From assembly GCF_021295095.1 (NCBI RefSeq), contig NZ_JAJLQX010000001.1, forward strand, positions 62,001 through 126,000: a stretch of 64,000 nucleotides of DNA. Reading direction: 5' to 3'. This DNA comes from Phocaeicola oris. GTDB lineage: Bacteria > Bacteroidota > Bacteroidia > Bacteroidales > Bacteroidaceae. Positions 1 through 7,384 of the stretch are shown here, one piece after another. The notes under the pieces were generated by a model. The model had not been told where the DNA came from. It did no database searches and saw nothing but the letters and a program-made list of their open reading frames with translations. The stretch's first letter is position 1. Every line of letters starts with the position of its first letter. The translations under genes and the position numbers were made by a program.

Positions 1-2
1 CT

Positions 3-239
3 GCAGATTTGATCTATTACGGTTTGGAATATAAATTCCTCACCGAGTATGTAATAGGAAAACTTACATACGAGGAGATGTTCAGATTGCTGGAGATAGC
101 TATTCATCAGTTTGCCAAGCGTCAAATGACGTGGTTCCGTGGAATGGAACGAAGAGGCTTTACCATTCATTGGATTGATGGAACCCTTTCGTTGGAGGAG
201 AAAGTGGATGAGATTTTAAATTTATATAAAAAGAATTAA
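3..239 (+). CDS. miaA: tRNA dimethylallyltransferase, C-terminal fragment
   Basis: The reading frame is open to the left edge of the window, so only the last 78 or so residues of the gene are present. MiaA transfers a dimethylallyl group to A37 of tRNAs that read UNN codons. The fragment has the conserved C-terminal pattern FAKRQMTWFRGMERRGFTIHW, which in MiaA follows the helical insertion domain. The catalytic P-loop lies upstream, outside the window. A lipid kinase gene begins 5 bases after the stop, suggesting co-transcription with it and kdsA. The identification rests on this C-terminal motif alone. Confidence 0.85.
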   Translation, partial: ADLIYYGLEYKFLTEYVIGKLTYEEMFRLLEIAIHQFAKRQMTWFRGMERRGFTIHWIDGTLSLEEKVDEILNLYKKN

Positions 240-244
240 GGTAT

Positions 245-1177
245 ATGGCAGTAGATCTGAACAGATGGGGAATAATTTATAACCCAAAAGCAGGTACCAG
301 AAAGAAACAGAAACGCTGGAACAAAATTCGTCAGTACATGGAGAGCAAGAATGTAATGTTCGATTATGTACAGTCGGAAGGTTATGGCTCTATTGAACGA
401 TTAGCCCGTATTTTGGCCGATAACGGTTATAAGACTATTGTTGTTGTGGGTGGCGATGGAGCTATTAATGATGCCATAAACGGTATTTTGACTTCAAATG
501 TACCAGATAAAGCATCTATTGCTTTTGGAATTATACCCAATGGAACAGGTAACGACTTTGCCGGATTCTGGGGACTGGACGAGGATGATTATAAGCATGC
601 TATCGACTGTATCATTAACCATCGTACTCGTAAGATTGACGTGGGTATTTGTAATTTCTTTAATGGACAATTACATGTTTCACGTTATTTTGTAAATGCT
701 ATTTATATAGGTTTAGGAGCTAAAATTGTACAATACTCCAGCCGGACCGAACGCTTTTGGGGAATGCAAACGTTGTCGTTTATTAACTCTATGGTGCTAT
801 TAGGATTTGAGCGTAAGCAGTACAGAACACATATCAGAGTCAATGGAGAACATATAAGTGGGCGATTCATGACAGTATGTATAGGGAATTGCCAAGGATA
901 CGGACAGACTCCAAGTGCTTCGCCATATAACGGATTACTTGATGTGTCTGTTGTTGATCGGCCTAAGTTCGGACAGTTGATTTCCGGTCTTTGGATGTTG
1001 CTTCGAGGACGTTTCTTAAACCATAAAGTAGTCCATCCTTATCGTACGAAAGAAGTTAAAGTATTACGTGCACAAAATGCTCCTATTAGTTTGGATGGCA
1101 GATTATTGAAGGAAAAGCATTTTCCTCTTAAAGTGAATGTTTTACCAGAGGCTATGACCTTGATAATTCCTAATTGA
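245..1177 (+). CDS. diacylglycerol kinase family lipid kinase (YegS/DgkB-like)
   Basis: A 310-residue soluble lipid kinase of the DAGK catalytic family, predicted to phosphorylate diacylglycerol or a related lipid at the inner membrane. Seen in the sequence are IIYNPKAG at residues 10-17, the GGDG nucleotide-binding motif at 69-72, and PNGTGNDFA at 98-106. Length is normal for the family. It sits between miaA (5 bases upstream) and kdsA (ATG 1 base after its stop), so the three probably form one transcript. The substrate cannot be told from sequence; in Bacteroidetes it could be diacylglycerol or a sphingoid lipid, and the latter is speculation. Confidence 0.85.
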   Translation: MAVDLNRWGIIYNPKAGTRKKQKRWNKIRQYMESKNVMFDYVQSEGYGSIERLARILADNGYKTIVVVGGDGAINDAINGILTSNVPDKASIAFGIIPNGTGNDFAGFWGLDEDDYKHAIDCIINHRTRKIDVGICNFFNGQLHVSRYFVNAIYIGLGAKIVQYSSRTERFWGMQTLSFINSMVLLGFERKQYRTHIRVNGEHISGRFMTVCIGNCQGYGQTPSASPYNGLLDVSVVDRPKFGQLISGLWMLLRGRFLNHKVVHPYRTKEVKVLRAQNAPISLDGRLLKEKHFPLKVNVLPEAMTLIIPN

Positions 1178-1178
1178 T

Positions 1179-1982
1179 ATGATTACTTTTGAAGATTTAA
1201 AACACTCCGATAATTTCTTCTTGTTGGCCGGACCATGTGTTATTGAAGGGGAAGACATGGCACTCCGTATAGCTGAGCGTATTGTTAATATTACTGACAG
1301 ACTTTGCATTCCTTATATTTTTAAAGGTTCGTATAGAAAGGCAAATCGTTCCCGTTTGGATTCGTTTACAGGTATTGGAGACGAGAAAGCATTAAGAGTG
1401 TTACGTAAGGTTCGTGAAACATTCGATGTCCCGGTAGTGACAGATATTCATGCATCAGGTGAAGCAGAGATGGCTGCCGAGTATGTTGATGTACTTCAAA
1501 TTCCGGCATTTCTCTGTCGTCAGACAGATTTATTGGTTGCAGCTGCCAAGACGGGCAAAATTGTCAATATAAAAAAGGGACAATTTCTTGCGCCCGATTC
1601 TATGCAGTTTGCTGCTAATAAGATAACCGAGATGGGAAATAATAAAGTAATGTTAACTGATAGAGGAACAACATTCGGTTATCAGGATCTCATTGTTGAT
1701 TTTCGAGGAATACCTGTAATGCAGTCCTTTGGTCATCCTGTCATTTTAGATGCAACTCATTCTCTTCAACGTCCGAATCAAAGCAGCGGAGTAACAGGAG
1801 GTCAGCCTCAGATGATAGAAACCATAGCGAAGGCCGGAGTAGCCGTAGGGGTGGACGGAGTGTTTATTGAAACACACGAAAATCCTTCCGTAGCTAAAAG
1901 CGATGGAGCAAACATGTTAAAATTAAATTTACTTGAAGGTTTGTTGGAGAAATTAGTGCGTATTCGTCAAGCTATAAAATAG
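1179..1982 (+). CDS. kdsA: 3-deoxy-8-phosphooctulonate synthase (Kdo-8-P synthase)
   Basis: A 267-residue cytosolic enzyme condensing phosphoenolpyruvate with arabinose 5-phosphate to give Kdo-8-phosphate for lipid A/LPS. The N-terminal motif AGPCVIE (C20) is followed by FKGSYRKANR and the C-terminal DATHSLQRP and GVDGVFIETHE motifs of the family. The cysteine in GPCVIE is the metal ligand of the metal-dependent class; the E. coli type has asparagine there, so this enzyme is inferred to be metal dependent. It starts one base after the lipid kinase stop. Its own stop abuts the stop of the convergent Crp/Fnr gene with no spacer. Confidence 0.95.
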   Translation: MITFEDLKHSDNFFLLAGPCVIEGEDMALRIAERIVNITDRLCIPYIFKGSYRKANRSRLDSFTGIGDEKALRVLRKVRETFDVPVVTDIHASGEAEMAAEYVDVLQIPAFLCRQTDLLVAAAKTGKIVNIKKGQFLAPDSMQFAANKITEMGNNKVMLTDRGTTFGYQDLIVDFRGIPVMQSFGHPVILDATHSLQRPNQSSGVTGGQPQMIETIAKAGVAVGVDGVFIETHENPSVAKSDGANMLKLNLLEGLLEKLVRIRQAIK

Positions 1983-2684
1983 TTAGCCTATTTTACTTAT
2001 TTTCATCAATTTATCAAGATTAATTAGCTTTATCTTTCGACCGTCAATAGCAATGATTTTTTCGGATGCAAAGTTCGAAAGGGTACGAATTGCATTGGAA
2101 GTAGTCATATTAGATAAATTAGCCAAATCCTCACGGGAGAGATAAATACTTAATGTAGACTCATCCTCCTCTACTCCGTAGGTATCTTTTAAAAATAAAA
2201 GAGATTCTGCCAGACGGCCTCGAATATGCTTTTGTGTAAGATTGACTGTACGTTCATCAGATATTCCCAAGTCTTTTGAAAGCTGTTTGATGAAGAATAA
2301 GGCTAAGTCGGAATTTTGTATAATTAAAGTAGAAATGGTAGTCATCGGAATAAGGCATGCGATACATCCCTCAAAAGCAGACGCGGCAGTCAGATAATTC
2401 TCTTCAGCAAAGTAGGCACGATAACCGAAATATTCTTTTTCTTTAACTACACGCATAATTTGGTTTCTTCCTCCTACTCCCTCTTTAAATATTTTTACTT
2501 TCCCGCTGAGCAGACAGATAATGAATTTAGGCTTTTCACCTTCACAATAAATTAACTCGTTCTTCTTGTACTTATGTACGGAAAAATTTTGTGCAAGAAG
2601 CTCTCTCTGTTTGGGGGTGAGAGGGTTCCACAAATCAGGGATGCTTTCAGCGATCTCAGTATTTGACAGTTCCTTTTTAACCAT
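1983..2684 (-). CDS. Crp/Fnr family transcriptional regulator
   Basis: A 233-residue regulator. A cyclic-nucleotide-binding-like beta-roll occupies roughly residues 30-125 and is followed by a long dimerisation helix. A Crp-type winged helix at about 175-230 contains LSREDLANLSNMTTSNAIRT, the recognition-helix region. There is no N-terminal Fnr-type cysteine cluster, so it is probably not an oxygen-sensing Fe-S Fnr. The ligand is unknown. The gene is monocistronic, with a TAnnTTTG promoter element 33 bases upstream of the start. It is convergent with kdsA, and glnN lies upstream on the same strand. Confidence 0.85.
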   Translation of the reverse strand: MVKKELSNTEIAESIPDLWNPLTPKQRELLAQNFSVHKYKKNELIYCEGEKPKFIICLLSGKVKIFKEGVGGRNQIMRVVKEKEYFGYRAYFAEENYLTAASAFEGCIACLIPMTTISTLIIQNSDLALFFIKQLSKDLGISDERTVNLTQKHIRGRLAESLLFLKDTYGVEEDESTLSIYLSREDLANLSNMTTSNAIRTLSNFASEKIIAIDGRKIKLINLDKLMKISKIG

Positions 2685-2716
2685 TATATTATGCTAAATA
2701 ACCATGTTATAGAGCA

Positions 2717-2724
2717 CAAATATA
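2717..2724 (-). promoter_or_regulatory. Bacteroides -7 promoter element for the Crp/Fnr gene
   Basis: On the minus strand the sequence reads TATATTTG, an exact match to the Bacteroides sigma-ABfr -7 consensus TAnnTTTG. It lies about 33 bases upstream of the Crp/Fnr start codon. Confidence 0.6.
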
Positions 2725-2757
2725 ATAAGAAATATTTAATATTATTTCATTTGTATT

Positions 2758-2800
2758 AAAAAAAAGAGAAAGAAAGGAATTCTTCCTCATTTTTTCTCTC
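2758..2800 (-). terminator. probable terminator of glnN
   Basis: Downstream of the glnN stop, the minus strand has an imperfect GA/TC-rich inverted repeat (GAGGAA...TTCCTT core) followed by a run of eight T. The stem is A/T rich and imperfect, so this is a moderate call. Confidence 0.45.
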
Positions 2801-4988
2801 ATTTTGTAAAGAGCAATTCTCTATATTTAGGTAAAGGCCATATTTCATCATCAATTTCCAGTTCCAAATGGTCTATATGGTCACGGATGGATTCCAAATA
2901 AGGACTGACATTTTCACTGTATTTAAAAGCCTTATCAATATCATTATCTAAATGATTGGCAACCTTTCGTGCTTCTGTCATATCATTTACTTCTTTCTTG
3001 ATGATAAGGATACGATGCTGAATTTCCCGTATCAAATCTTTCCTGTTTGCGCATAATTCTTTATATTCATCCTCATCAAATACTTCTTTCATGAAGTGAA
3101 GATTTTGCAGTAGCCTGTTCTCATAGATTACAGCAGTAGGAACAATATGATTGATAGCCAGATCACCCAATACACGACTTTCTATCTGAACTTTCTTGGT
3201 GTATTTCTCCAGATCTACTTCTATACGGCTCTTCAATTCGTTTTCATTGAAGATTTTCTCACCGATGAGTACTTCACGCGATTGCGGGTCATTGAGTTTC
3301 ATGATAGCCTCCGGAACGCTGCTTGTATTGGTCAGACCACGTTTTTCAGCTTCCTTTTTCCACTCGTTTGAGTATCCGTCCCCTTCAAAACGAATATTCT
3401 TTGAGGCGATTATTAACTCTCGTAATACCTTATAGATAGCGTGTTCCTGATCTAATCCATTTTTCTTCAATTCATCTACCTGAGCTTTAAACTCACGTAA
3501 CTGATGTGCCATACCTGCGTTGATGGCTATCATAGGAGACGCACAATTAGCTGATGAACCTGCCGCACGGAACTCGAAGCGATTACCCGTGAAGGCGAAA
3601 GGTGAAGTGCGGTTCCTATCGGTACTATCTTGGATGATGCTGGGAATACGTCCTATACCCAATTGTAATTGTCGTTTTTCTTCTGAAGATAACTCGGCAT
3701 CGTTTAGACGCTCTACTATATCATCGAGCATGTGAGAAAGATGTTTGCCAAGGAAGATGGAAAGAATGGCCGGAGGGGCTTCATTAGCTCCCAAACGATG
3801 ACAATTTCCTGCACTCATGATTGAGGCACGAAGCAAGTCTTGATTTTTGTAAACCATCATCAGAACGTTGACAATGAAAGTTAGGAATAACATGTTTCCT
3901 TCCGGAGTCTTGGCAGGAGCAAACAAATTAATACCTGTGTCTGTACAGAGCGACCAATTATTATGTTTTCCTGAACCATTAACACCTTTAAATGGTTTCT
4001 CATGGAGCAAAATTGTGAAGTTGTGTTTATTGGCAATGCGTTTCATCAAATCCATGAGCAATTGGTTATGGTCATTGGCTAAGTTAACATCTTCAAAGAT
4101 AGGTGCCAGCTCAAATTGATTTGGAGCGACTTCATTGTGACGGGTTTTTACCGGAATACCCAGTCGATAGCATTCCAATTCCAACTCTTTCATAAATGCT
4201 GTTACACGAGGTGGAATAGAACCAAAATAATGGTCATCCAACTGTTGATCTTTTGCTGAGGAGTGTCCCATCAAAGTTCTACCTGTAAGAATCAGATCAG
4301 GACGTGCATTGTAAAGAGCAATGTCAACTAAGAAATATTCCTGTTCCCATCCCAAATTGGCTCCAACGCGCTTCACATTCTTGTCGAACATCTTGCATAC
4401 AGCAGTTGCAGCTTTATCAACAGCTGCTAAGGCTTTCAGTAATGGAGTTTTATAGTCCAGAGCTTCACCGGTGTATGAGATGAAAATAGTTGGAATACAC
4501 AGTGTCTTATCAACGACAAATGCCGGTGATGAAACGTCCCAAGCAGTGTATCCGCGAGCTTCAAAAGTGTTTCTGATACCTCCGCTGGGGAAAGAAGAAG
4601 CATCCGGCTCTTGTTGCACAAGTAATTTGCCTGAGAAATGTTCTATCACATCTCCGTTCTTATCTAATTCTATAAAGTTATCATGTTTTTCTGCAGTGCC
4701 ATCAGTCAATGGCTGGAACCAGTGTGTATAATGAGTGACACCCAGTGTTTTTGCCCAAGATTTCATTCCATTGGCAATCATATCAGCCATATCCCGATTG
4801 ATTGGCGTGCCATTTTCTATGGCTTCAATCACAGCATTATAAGCTGCTTGCGGAAGATATTCTTGCATTTTCTTCCTATTAAAAACATGATCACCATAGT
4901 AATCCGACAGGTTACCCGATGGATATGGAACATCTACCGGTTGACGGTTAGCTAACTCTTGGAGTGCAAAAAATCTCATTTTGGACAT
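2799..4988 (-). CDS. glnN: glutamine synthetase type III
   Basis: A 729-residue GSIII enzyme making glutamine from glutamate, ammonia and ATP, the main ammonium-assimilating synthetase of Bacteroides. The length matches GSIII (about 725 residues) and not GSI (about 470). Family motifs seen include LGWEQEYFLVD, KTRHNEVAPNQFELAPIFE, GVNGSGKHNNWSL and NRTSPFAFTGNRFEFRAAG. It is a single gene with a TAnnTTTG promoter element about 30 bases upstream of its ATG, and it is divergent from the DUF5686 gene. No NtrC-type site was recognised. Confidence 0.96.
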   Translation of the reverse strand: MSKMRFFALQELANRQPVDVPYPSGNLSDYYGDHVFNRKKMQEYLPQAAYNAVIEAIENGTPINRDMADMIANGMKSWAKTLGVTHYTHWFQPLTDGTAEKHDNFIELDKNGDVIEHFSGKLLVQQEPDASSFPSGGIRNTFEARGYTAWDVSSPAFVVDKTLCIPTIFISYTGEALDYKTPLLKALAAVDKAATAVCKMFDKNVKRVGANLGWEQEYFLVDIALYNARPDLILTGRTLMGHSSAKDQQLDDHYFGSIPPRVTAFMKELELECYRLGIPVKTRHNEVAPNQFELAPIFEDVNLANDHNQLLMDLMKRIANKHNFTILLHEKPFKGVNGSGKHNNWSLCTDTGINLFAPAKTPEGNMLFLTFIVNVLMMVYKNQDLLRASIMSAGNCHRLGANEAPPAILSIFLGKHLSHMLDDIVERLNDAELSSEEKRQLQLGIGRIPSIIQDSTDRNRTSPFAFTGNRFEFRAAGSSANCASPMIAINAGMAHQLREFKAQVDELKKNGLDQEHAIYKVLRELIIASKNIRFEGDGYSNEWKKEAEKRGLTNTSSVPEAIMKLNDPQSREVLIGEKIFNENELKSRIEVDLEKYTKKVQIESRVLGDLAINHIVPTAVIYENRLLQNLHFMKEVFDEDEYKELCANRKDLIREIQHRILIIKKEVNDMTEARKVANHLDNDIDKAFKYSENVSPYLESIRDHIDHLELEIDDEIWPLPKYRELLFTK

Positions 4989-5016
4989 ATTGTCTTTCTT
5001 TATTGGTTGTTGCTTG

Positions 5017-5024
5017 CAAATTTA
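5017..5024 (-). promoter_or_regulatory. -7 promoter element for glnN
   Basis: The minus strand reads TAAATTTG, matching TAnnTTTG, about 30 bases upstream of the glnN ATG in the 127-base divergent spacer. Confidence 0.55.
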
Positions 5025-5085
5025 CATTCTTTTCATTTAATACGAGCATTTATGTCAATCTATTTTTTCAATATGATTTTTATTG

Positions 5086-5093
5086 TATATTTG
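5086..5093 (+). promoter_or_regulatory. -7 promoter element for the DUF5686 gene
   Basis: TATATTTG, an exact TAnnTTTG match, ends 22 bases before the ATG at 5116, so a short leader is expected. Confidence 0.6.
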
Positions 5094-5115
5094 CTCATTA
5101 TTATAAAATTTAAAA

Positions 5116-7329
5116 ATGCGAAGACCTGTTCACATACTTTTTCTGTTCTTTATAATACTTATCCCTTTCCGGATGATGGCTGAAGAGGAGAAAGATAGTC
5201 TGAGAAATAGGGAAGAGGTGAATATCGGCATCCTTCAAAATATATTTTATTATGCCGGTCGTTATTCGCGTCTTATAGATGAGTACGATGCTGAACTTTA
5301 TATTAAAGCTCATCTGCACGTTCATAAATCCAATCATTGGGTTCGTTATGTGCCTTCTATGATTCGTTTCGAAAAAGGAGTGAAGGATTATATTAACGAA
5401 TCGGTGAGTGAGATTCATTATACCGCCCCTGATATATACGACCGTAAGATAAAGGCGAATGTAAGTACTTTCCCTAAAAATAAGGGTCAGATTACAGATG
5501 TGTACGATTATATCAATCTGAATGTTTACTCTGCTACAATGATGACGAATAAAATTTTGTCTCCATTGGATAGAGCGAATAAAAAGTATTATAAGTATTA
5601 TATGGACTCAATAGTGCCCAATGAGAAAGCTTATAGGTATAAGATACGTATCGTTCCCAAGTTTAAAAGTACACAATTAGTTTCCGGTTATATGTGGGTA
5701 AAAGAACATTCATGGAATATTCAGACTATCTACATAGAAGGCATTTACGATGTCATTCTTTTTAAAATGAAAGTGGATATGGGCGACAAGGGACATGAGG
5801 AGTTTGTTCCTGTTCATTATGATTTAGACTTGCGCTTCAAGTTTGCATGGAATGACTTACAGATGAAAGCTACTGCGGATATGACTTATAAGAATATTAA
5901 ACTGTATAGTGAATTTGCAAAAAGACGTAAGCGAAGAAATAAACACCGTCATGACCTGACTAAATCATATACCCTTTCTGTTGATACAACCAAACTTATT
6001 AATACGCAAAGAGAGTTTGAACAGTTTCGCCCCAAACCGTTGTCGAGTGATGAATTGGCATTGTATTTCTCCTACTATATGCGACAGGCTGATATAGAAA
6101 AAAAGAAATATAAGAAACAGCGATTGCGTACCAAAAGTCAAGTATTTTGGGGACAGGTAGGTGATATGCTGACCGATAATTATTATTTAAATCTGAAAGG
6201 AATAGGTAGTGTGAAATGCTCTCCATTACTTAATCCGTTCTTGTTAGATTATAGTCACAGTCGTGGTTGGTCATACCGACAGAAGTTTAAGTATAATCGT
6301 TTCTTTACAAATTCTGAGCGGATGCTGAGGGTTGCGCCTCAAATAGGTTACAACTTTAAAGATAAGCAGTTGTACTTAAAATTGAATACAGAGTGGCAAT
6401 ATTGGCCACAGAAACAGGGGAGTATAGAATTGACAGCCGGTAATAACCGACGGATATTCAGTAGTATGGTAATTGATCAGCTGAAAGAATGGCCTGATAG
6501 TACATTCAATATGAATAAAAAGGATATGGACTATTTTAAGGATATCAATGTTGAACTGATGAACAGTATTGAAGTGGTGAACGGACTGACTATTAAGTTA
6601 GGTATTAACATGCATCATAGAACACTGGTGAATAGATCAAGCATTGAGTTGCGACATCCTCTTACAGGCAAAGAATGGGCTAAGTTGCGTAATATAGATT
6701 ATTCTTATAATAGTTTTGCTCCACGTATTGTAGTCCAATGGACACCTCATCAATATTATTATATGAATGGCAAACGTAAGATGAATCTGCCATCCGTATT
6801 GCCTACTTTTTCCATTGATTATGAGCGTGCCTTTCCAAGAATCTTTGGTTGTCGGGGCACATACGAACGTATTGAAGTTGATATTCGCCAACATATCAAG
6901 CTGACCAGTATTAAGAGTGTTAGTTACCGTTTGGGAGGCGGTGCGTTTACAAGACATAGAGGAATGTATTTCGTCGATTTTGAAAACTTCCGTCGGCATA
7001 ATGTCCCGGAAGATTGGAATGATGAGATAGGAGGCACTTTCCAATTGTTGGCAAGTCGTTGGTTCAACACCTCCCGTAGGTATATCCGTGGTCATTTTAC
7101 GTACGAGTCTCCGTTTATTCTTCTTCGCCCGCTTAACAAATGGTTAGGCCGTGTGCAAGTTGAACGTCTTTATTTGGGCTTGCTCAGAATGCCCGGAATC
7201 AAATCGTATGTCGAGTTAGGTTATGGAATAGGTACCCATATCTTTGATGCAGGTGTCTTTGTTAACAATATGAATGGCGATAAGATGGGAGTAGGATGTA
7301 AGTTTACTTTTGAATTGTTTAGAGACTAA
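5116..7329 (+). CDS. DUF5686 family outer-membrane protein
   Basis: A 737-residue exported protein. The N-terminal 22 residues (MRRPVHILFLFFIILIPFRMMA) are a signal peptide. The remainder has the Bacteroidetes DUF5686 pattern. An N-terminal region contains ADIYIKAHLHV-like strands (here AELYIKAHLHVHKSNHWVRY), and a long C-terminal part is rich in alternating aromatic strands as in an outer-membrane beta-barrel. Many relatives carry an extra carboxypeptidase-like domain at the N-terminus that is absent here. Function is unknown. It is a monocistronic gene with its own promoter and a shared bidirectional terminator after the stop. Confidence 0.75.
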   Translation: MRRPVHILFLFFIILIPFRMMAEEEKDSLRNREEVNIGILQNIFYYAGRYSRLIDEYDAELYIKAHLHVHKSNHWVRYVPSMIRFEKGVKDYINESVSEIHYTAPDIYDRKIKANVSTFPKNKGQITDVYDYINLNVYSATMMTNKILSPLDRANKKYYKYYMDSIVPNEKAYRYKIRIVPKFKSTQLVSGYMWVKEHSWNIQTIYIEGIYDVILFKMKVDMGDKGHEEFVPVHYDLDLRFKFAWNDLQMKATADMTYKNIKLYSEFAKRRKRRNKHRHDLTKSYTLSVDTTKLINTQREFEQFRPKPLSSDELALYFSYYMRQADIEKKKYKKQRLRTKSQVFWGQVGDMLTDNYYLNLKGIGSVKCSPLLNPFLLDYSHSRGWSYRQKFKYNRFFTNSERMLRVAPQIGYNFKDKQLYLKLNTEWQYWPQKQGSIELTAGNNRRIFSSMVIDQLKEWPDSTFNMNKKDMDYFKDINVELMNSIEVVNGLTIKLGINMHHRTLVNRSSIELRHPLTGKEWAKLRNIDYSYNSFAPRIVVQWTPHQYYYMNGKRKMNLPSVLPTFSIDYERAFPRIFGCRGTYERIEVDIRQHIKLTSIKSVSYRLGGGAFTRHRGMYFVDFENFRRHNVPEDWNDEIGGTFQLLASRWFNTSRRYIRGHFTYESPFILLRPLNKWLGRVQVERLYLGLLRMPGIKSYVELGYGIGTHIFDAGVFVNNMNGDKMGVGCKFTFELFRD

Positions 7330-7372
7330 AAAAGGATACGGAATTCCTCCCATATCCTTTTTCTTCTTCTTA
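7328..7372. terminator. bidirectional terminator between DUF5686 and nfn genes
   Basis: AAAAAGGATA pairs with TATCCTTTTT around a loop of about 24 bases. A-rich and T-rich flanks on either side would let it stop both convergent transcripts. Confidence 0.7.
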
Positions 7373-7384
7373 TTAAATAAGTAA

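Noticed and set aside
6637-7095. 152-residue minus-strand ORF inside the DUF5686 gene
   Set aside because: It lies fully within a well-supported gene on the other strand and has no domain or start signal.
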